A stretch of 64,000 nt of DNA. It comes from Phanerochaete sordida. Taxonomy: Eukaryota > Basidiomycota > Agaricomycetes > Polyporales > Phanerochaetaceae. Where the stretch lies: NCBI GenBank assembly GCA_019973155.2, contig BPQB01000051.1, positions 62,001 to 126,000 of the forward strand, in the 5' to 3' direction. This document shows positions 62,008 to 64,000 of the stretch, in pieces (positions within the stretch are counted from its first letter, which is position 1; each line of letters starts with the position of its first letter). The translations under genes and the position numbers were made by a program. The notes under the pieces are model-generated. The model had not been told where the DNA came from, searched no databases, and was given only the letters and a program-made list of their open reading frames with translations.

Positions 62008-63660
62008 TCACGCCTTAACCTTCCGCGACACGATACCGAAGAACGACCGAACCAGCTGCCACTTCGTCTCGCCGCCACTCCCCGCCTCCCCGCCGCGGCG
62101 CGCCGCAGCCTGCTCCGCGCGCCGCACCTTGTCGATGCGCTTGTTGAGCGCCTTCTCGGCCTGCTCGTCGCCCTTGGTCCCCATCACGCGGACGCCGCGG
62201 CAGAGCCGCGCGAGGAGCCGCACGACGTCGTCGGCGACGCCTGCCTGGATGTCGACGATGCCGAGGTCTATATCCTTCGCCACGAACGTGTGGGCGAGCG
62301 GTACGTCCAGCGGGGCCTGTGCGATCTGCAGCGGCAGGCGGAGCGAGTAGAGCTTAGGGCAGAGACACGCGAACGGCAGGACAGCGTCGACGGGGAGGAG
62401 GCGGTCGGTCGCGGTAGGGGGCGTCGCGGACGCGCTGTCGGATATACATAGCGTGTGCAGCTGCGGCCAGGCATGCGCCATGGCCTCAGCGTCGCCTAGG
62501 GTGAGGCGGACGGGCAAGGTGCTCAGTCGCAGCGTCCCGAGGTTCCGCAAGGAGAACAACGGCGCGAGCATTCGTGCGTCAAGGATATGGGTATCTTCGA
62601 CAGGCGATGCAAACGGGAACCAGTTGACGTCGAACGCGAAGGATTGGAGCGTAGATAAATGCGAGATCTCGTGGAGTATGACATGCAAGTCGGCCGCGAG
62701 AGGTCGGCGGTGATTCGCCGGATTTCTCAGACTGGAAAAGTCGACCTGCGGGTATATGCTCAACTCTTGCAACACGGGGGCTTCTAGGTTCTTCAAGTAC
62801 GGCAAGAGGGCAGGGATGTTGACCAGTTGGACCCAGACCATGAGATGTGTCATCGCTGGGAAGAGAAGAGTGGCTGTCTCCACCGCGGTGAAGTCGTTTA
62901 GAGACAGCTCGCGCAACGTCGAAAGGGTTGACAGATGTTGGATCGCTCGAGGGAATGATAGGGAGACATAGACTCGGGTGAGCTTCTCCATCTTCAAAAG
63001 GGCACTGGAGAACTTCTGAGACAATGCCTCCGACTGGCAGTCCGCTCCGCAAGTCATTCTGTCCATGAAGATGGTTTCGAGCGTCGAGGCGCAGCCAGGA
63101 AGAGCGTCCATGATATCTTCAATGTGGTCTGAATGTATCTTCTTCAGTTTGAGGTGACGCAAAGGCGACTGCAAGAGCAGTGAGGAGGGTAGCAGCGAGT
63201 TCGACCGCAGGGTGTGGAGGTTGGGGAAGAGCTGGCCGTACGGGAAGTGTTCCATGATCAACTCCAAGGAAGGGTTCATGAACGAGAAAGACAGCTCCCA
63301 GCAGTCCAGGGCCCGCACGCGTCTCGCGTACTGAGCAAGACGTTGCCATTCGAGTTCGGAGGGCAGCCGCATGAAGGTCTGTGCGAGAGCGGGTCAACAT
63401 AAGCCGCTGGCAAGGAGAAAATGACATACTACTTCACTCTTCTCTTCATCCTCGCTCATCTCTACGCTTTCAAGGATGTCCTCGGGAAGCACTTGTATGA
63501 GCTGATCTACATCGCTCAAGACCCTCCACCGAACGTTCATGGCGGGGTCAAAGAAGGCGCGGCAGACCAAGGACATCTTCAACAGTGTTTGATCGTCCTC
63601 AGTGCCAACGCCTTCTGCGATATGTTCAACGACTTCGTTTATCAGAAGGGCGTGGTGCAT
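62008..63660 (-). CDS. F-box-like / leucine-rich protein 6
   Basis: Exon 1 is 63430-63660 (231 nt, MHHALLINEVVEHIAEGV), intron 63379-63429 (gtatgt..acag), exon 2 62008-63378 (1371 nt); 533 residues. A frame extends upstream of 63660 but the family start MH(R/H)AL fixes this ATG. The F-box-like motif is 'LLKMSLVCRAFFDPAMNVRWR'. Exon 2 starts 'TFMRLPSELEWQRLAQYARRVRALDCW' and has leucine-rich repeats ('LRHLKLKKIHSDHIEDIM', 'LSTLRELSLNDFTAVE', 'LRNLGTLRLSTLPVRLTLGD', 'LHTLCISDSAS'), then a Lys/Arg/Gly-rich tail (RRGGEAGSGGETKWQL). Family role as SCF adaptor is inference. Confidence 0.8.
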
Positions 63661-64000
63661 CGTATCTTCTGCATGGAGCGTCCAAACAGTGAGCAAGGAT
63701 ACAGCAGACCGCTGTAGACGTACGCACCTGTTCTATCACCTCAACGCTATACGCCCGTCTGTCGTCCCTAATCTCTTCCGCTGCTAGCGGTACTCTGTCC
63801 GGACACAAGGTCTTGGGTAGCGCAGGTGGTATCGCAGAGCGGAACGAGGGGATGCAAGTCGTCGAGCGGAAGCGGGTCAGGGGAAGGGGAAGAGCGCGGG
63901 GGGCCTTCAACTCGACTTTCAGGTATAAGAGGCGAGAGAAACAAGGTTCTTGAGGAGCGAGACATGGCAGGAAGACGTGTCGGAGAGGAAACCAGTGAAC
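63661..64000. other. Upstream region of F-box 6, no gene
   Basis: No supported feature to the edge of the window. Confidence 0.45.

Noticed and set aside
61540..62451. Plus-strand frame of 303 codons overlapping F-box 6
   Set aside because: The minus strand carries clear family coding sequence with conserved leucine-rich repeats; the plus frame has none.
1..64000. CRISPR array, rRNA genes, telomere repeats or bacterial-type operons
   Set aside because: No regularly spaced repeats, no rRNA-like sequence, no telomeric repeats, and the intron-rich gene structure is eukaryotic.

Overview
The window looks like nuclear DNA of a basidiomycete (Agaricomycetes, probably a wood-decay polypore-type fungus). 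The evidence is: genes split by many 48-70 nt GT..AG introns; three lineage-specific families seen in such genomes (F-box-like proteins with an N-terminal 'L.MSLTCR.F.DPAMD.LW' motif, DUF6535 multi-membrane-span proteins, and small secreted proteins); and a Ngaro-type tyrosine-recombinase retrotransposon next to a Ty1/copia element. Nothing in it looks like a conserved housekeeping gene, so this is an accessory, duplication-rich region. No rRNA, tRNA or CRISPR array was recognised. Species identity is inference.

Layout. 1.7-20.9 kb: a tandem array of one unnamed six-exon family (called family P here), copies PA (minus) and PB, PC, PD, PE (plus) plus a decayed minus copy PF; a divergent member PG lies at 50.1-51.4 kb. 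PD is cut in its last exon by a 9.5 kb Ngaro-like element with split direct repeats (A1-B1A2-B2), which is itself interrupted by a gag-only copia element with identical LTRs. 21.6-32.5 kb: DUF6535 genes (a truncated minus copy, a plus copy, a minus copy), one small secreted protein gene and one F-box gene. 33.1-36.9 kb: two minus-strand F-box genes. 38-50 kb: small secreted protein genes of two families, arranged in repeatedly duplicated units and partly decayed. 51.6-55.9 kb: a third DUF6535 gene, broken by a 1600 bp terminal-inverted-repeat element. 57.5-63.7 kb: three minus-strand F-box genes (one a deletion pseudogene) and a degenerate secreted-protein copy.

The genes do not form an operon or a recognisable pathway. 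What they share is recent local duplication followed by decay, with several disruptions that can be reversed on paper: removing each of two insertions (Ngaro at an AGA, TIR element with a 2 bp duplication) or one 23 bp tandem duplication restores an open frame. F-box proteins are usually SCF ubiquitin-ligase adaptors; DUF6535 and family P have no assigned function; the small secreted proteins are candidates for signalling, effector or interaction roles (inference).
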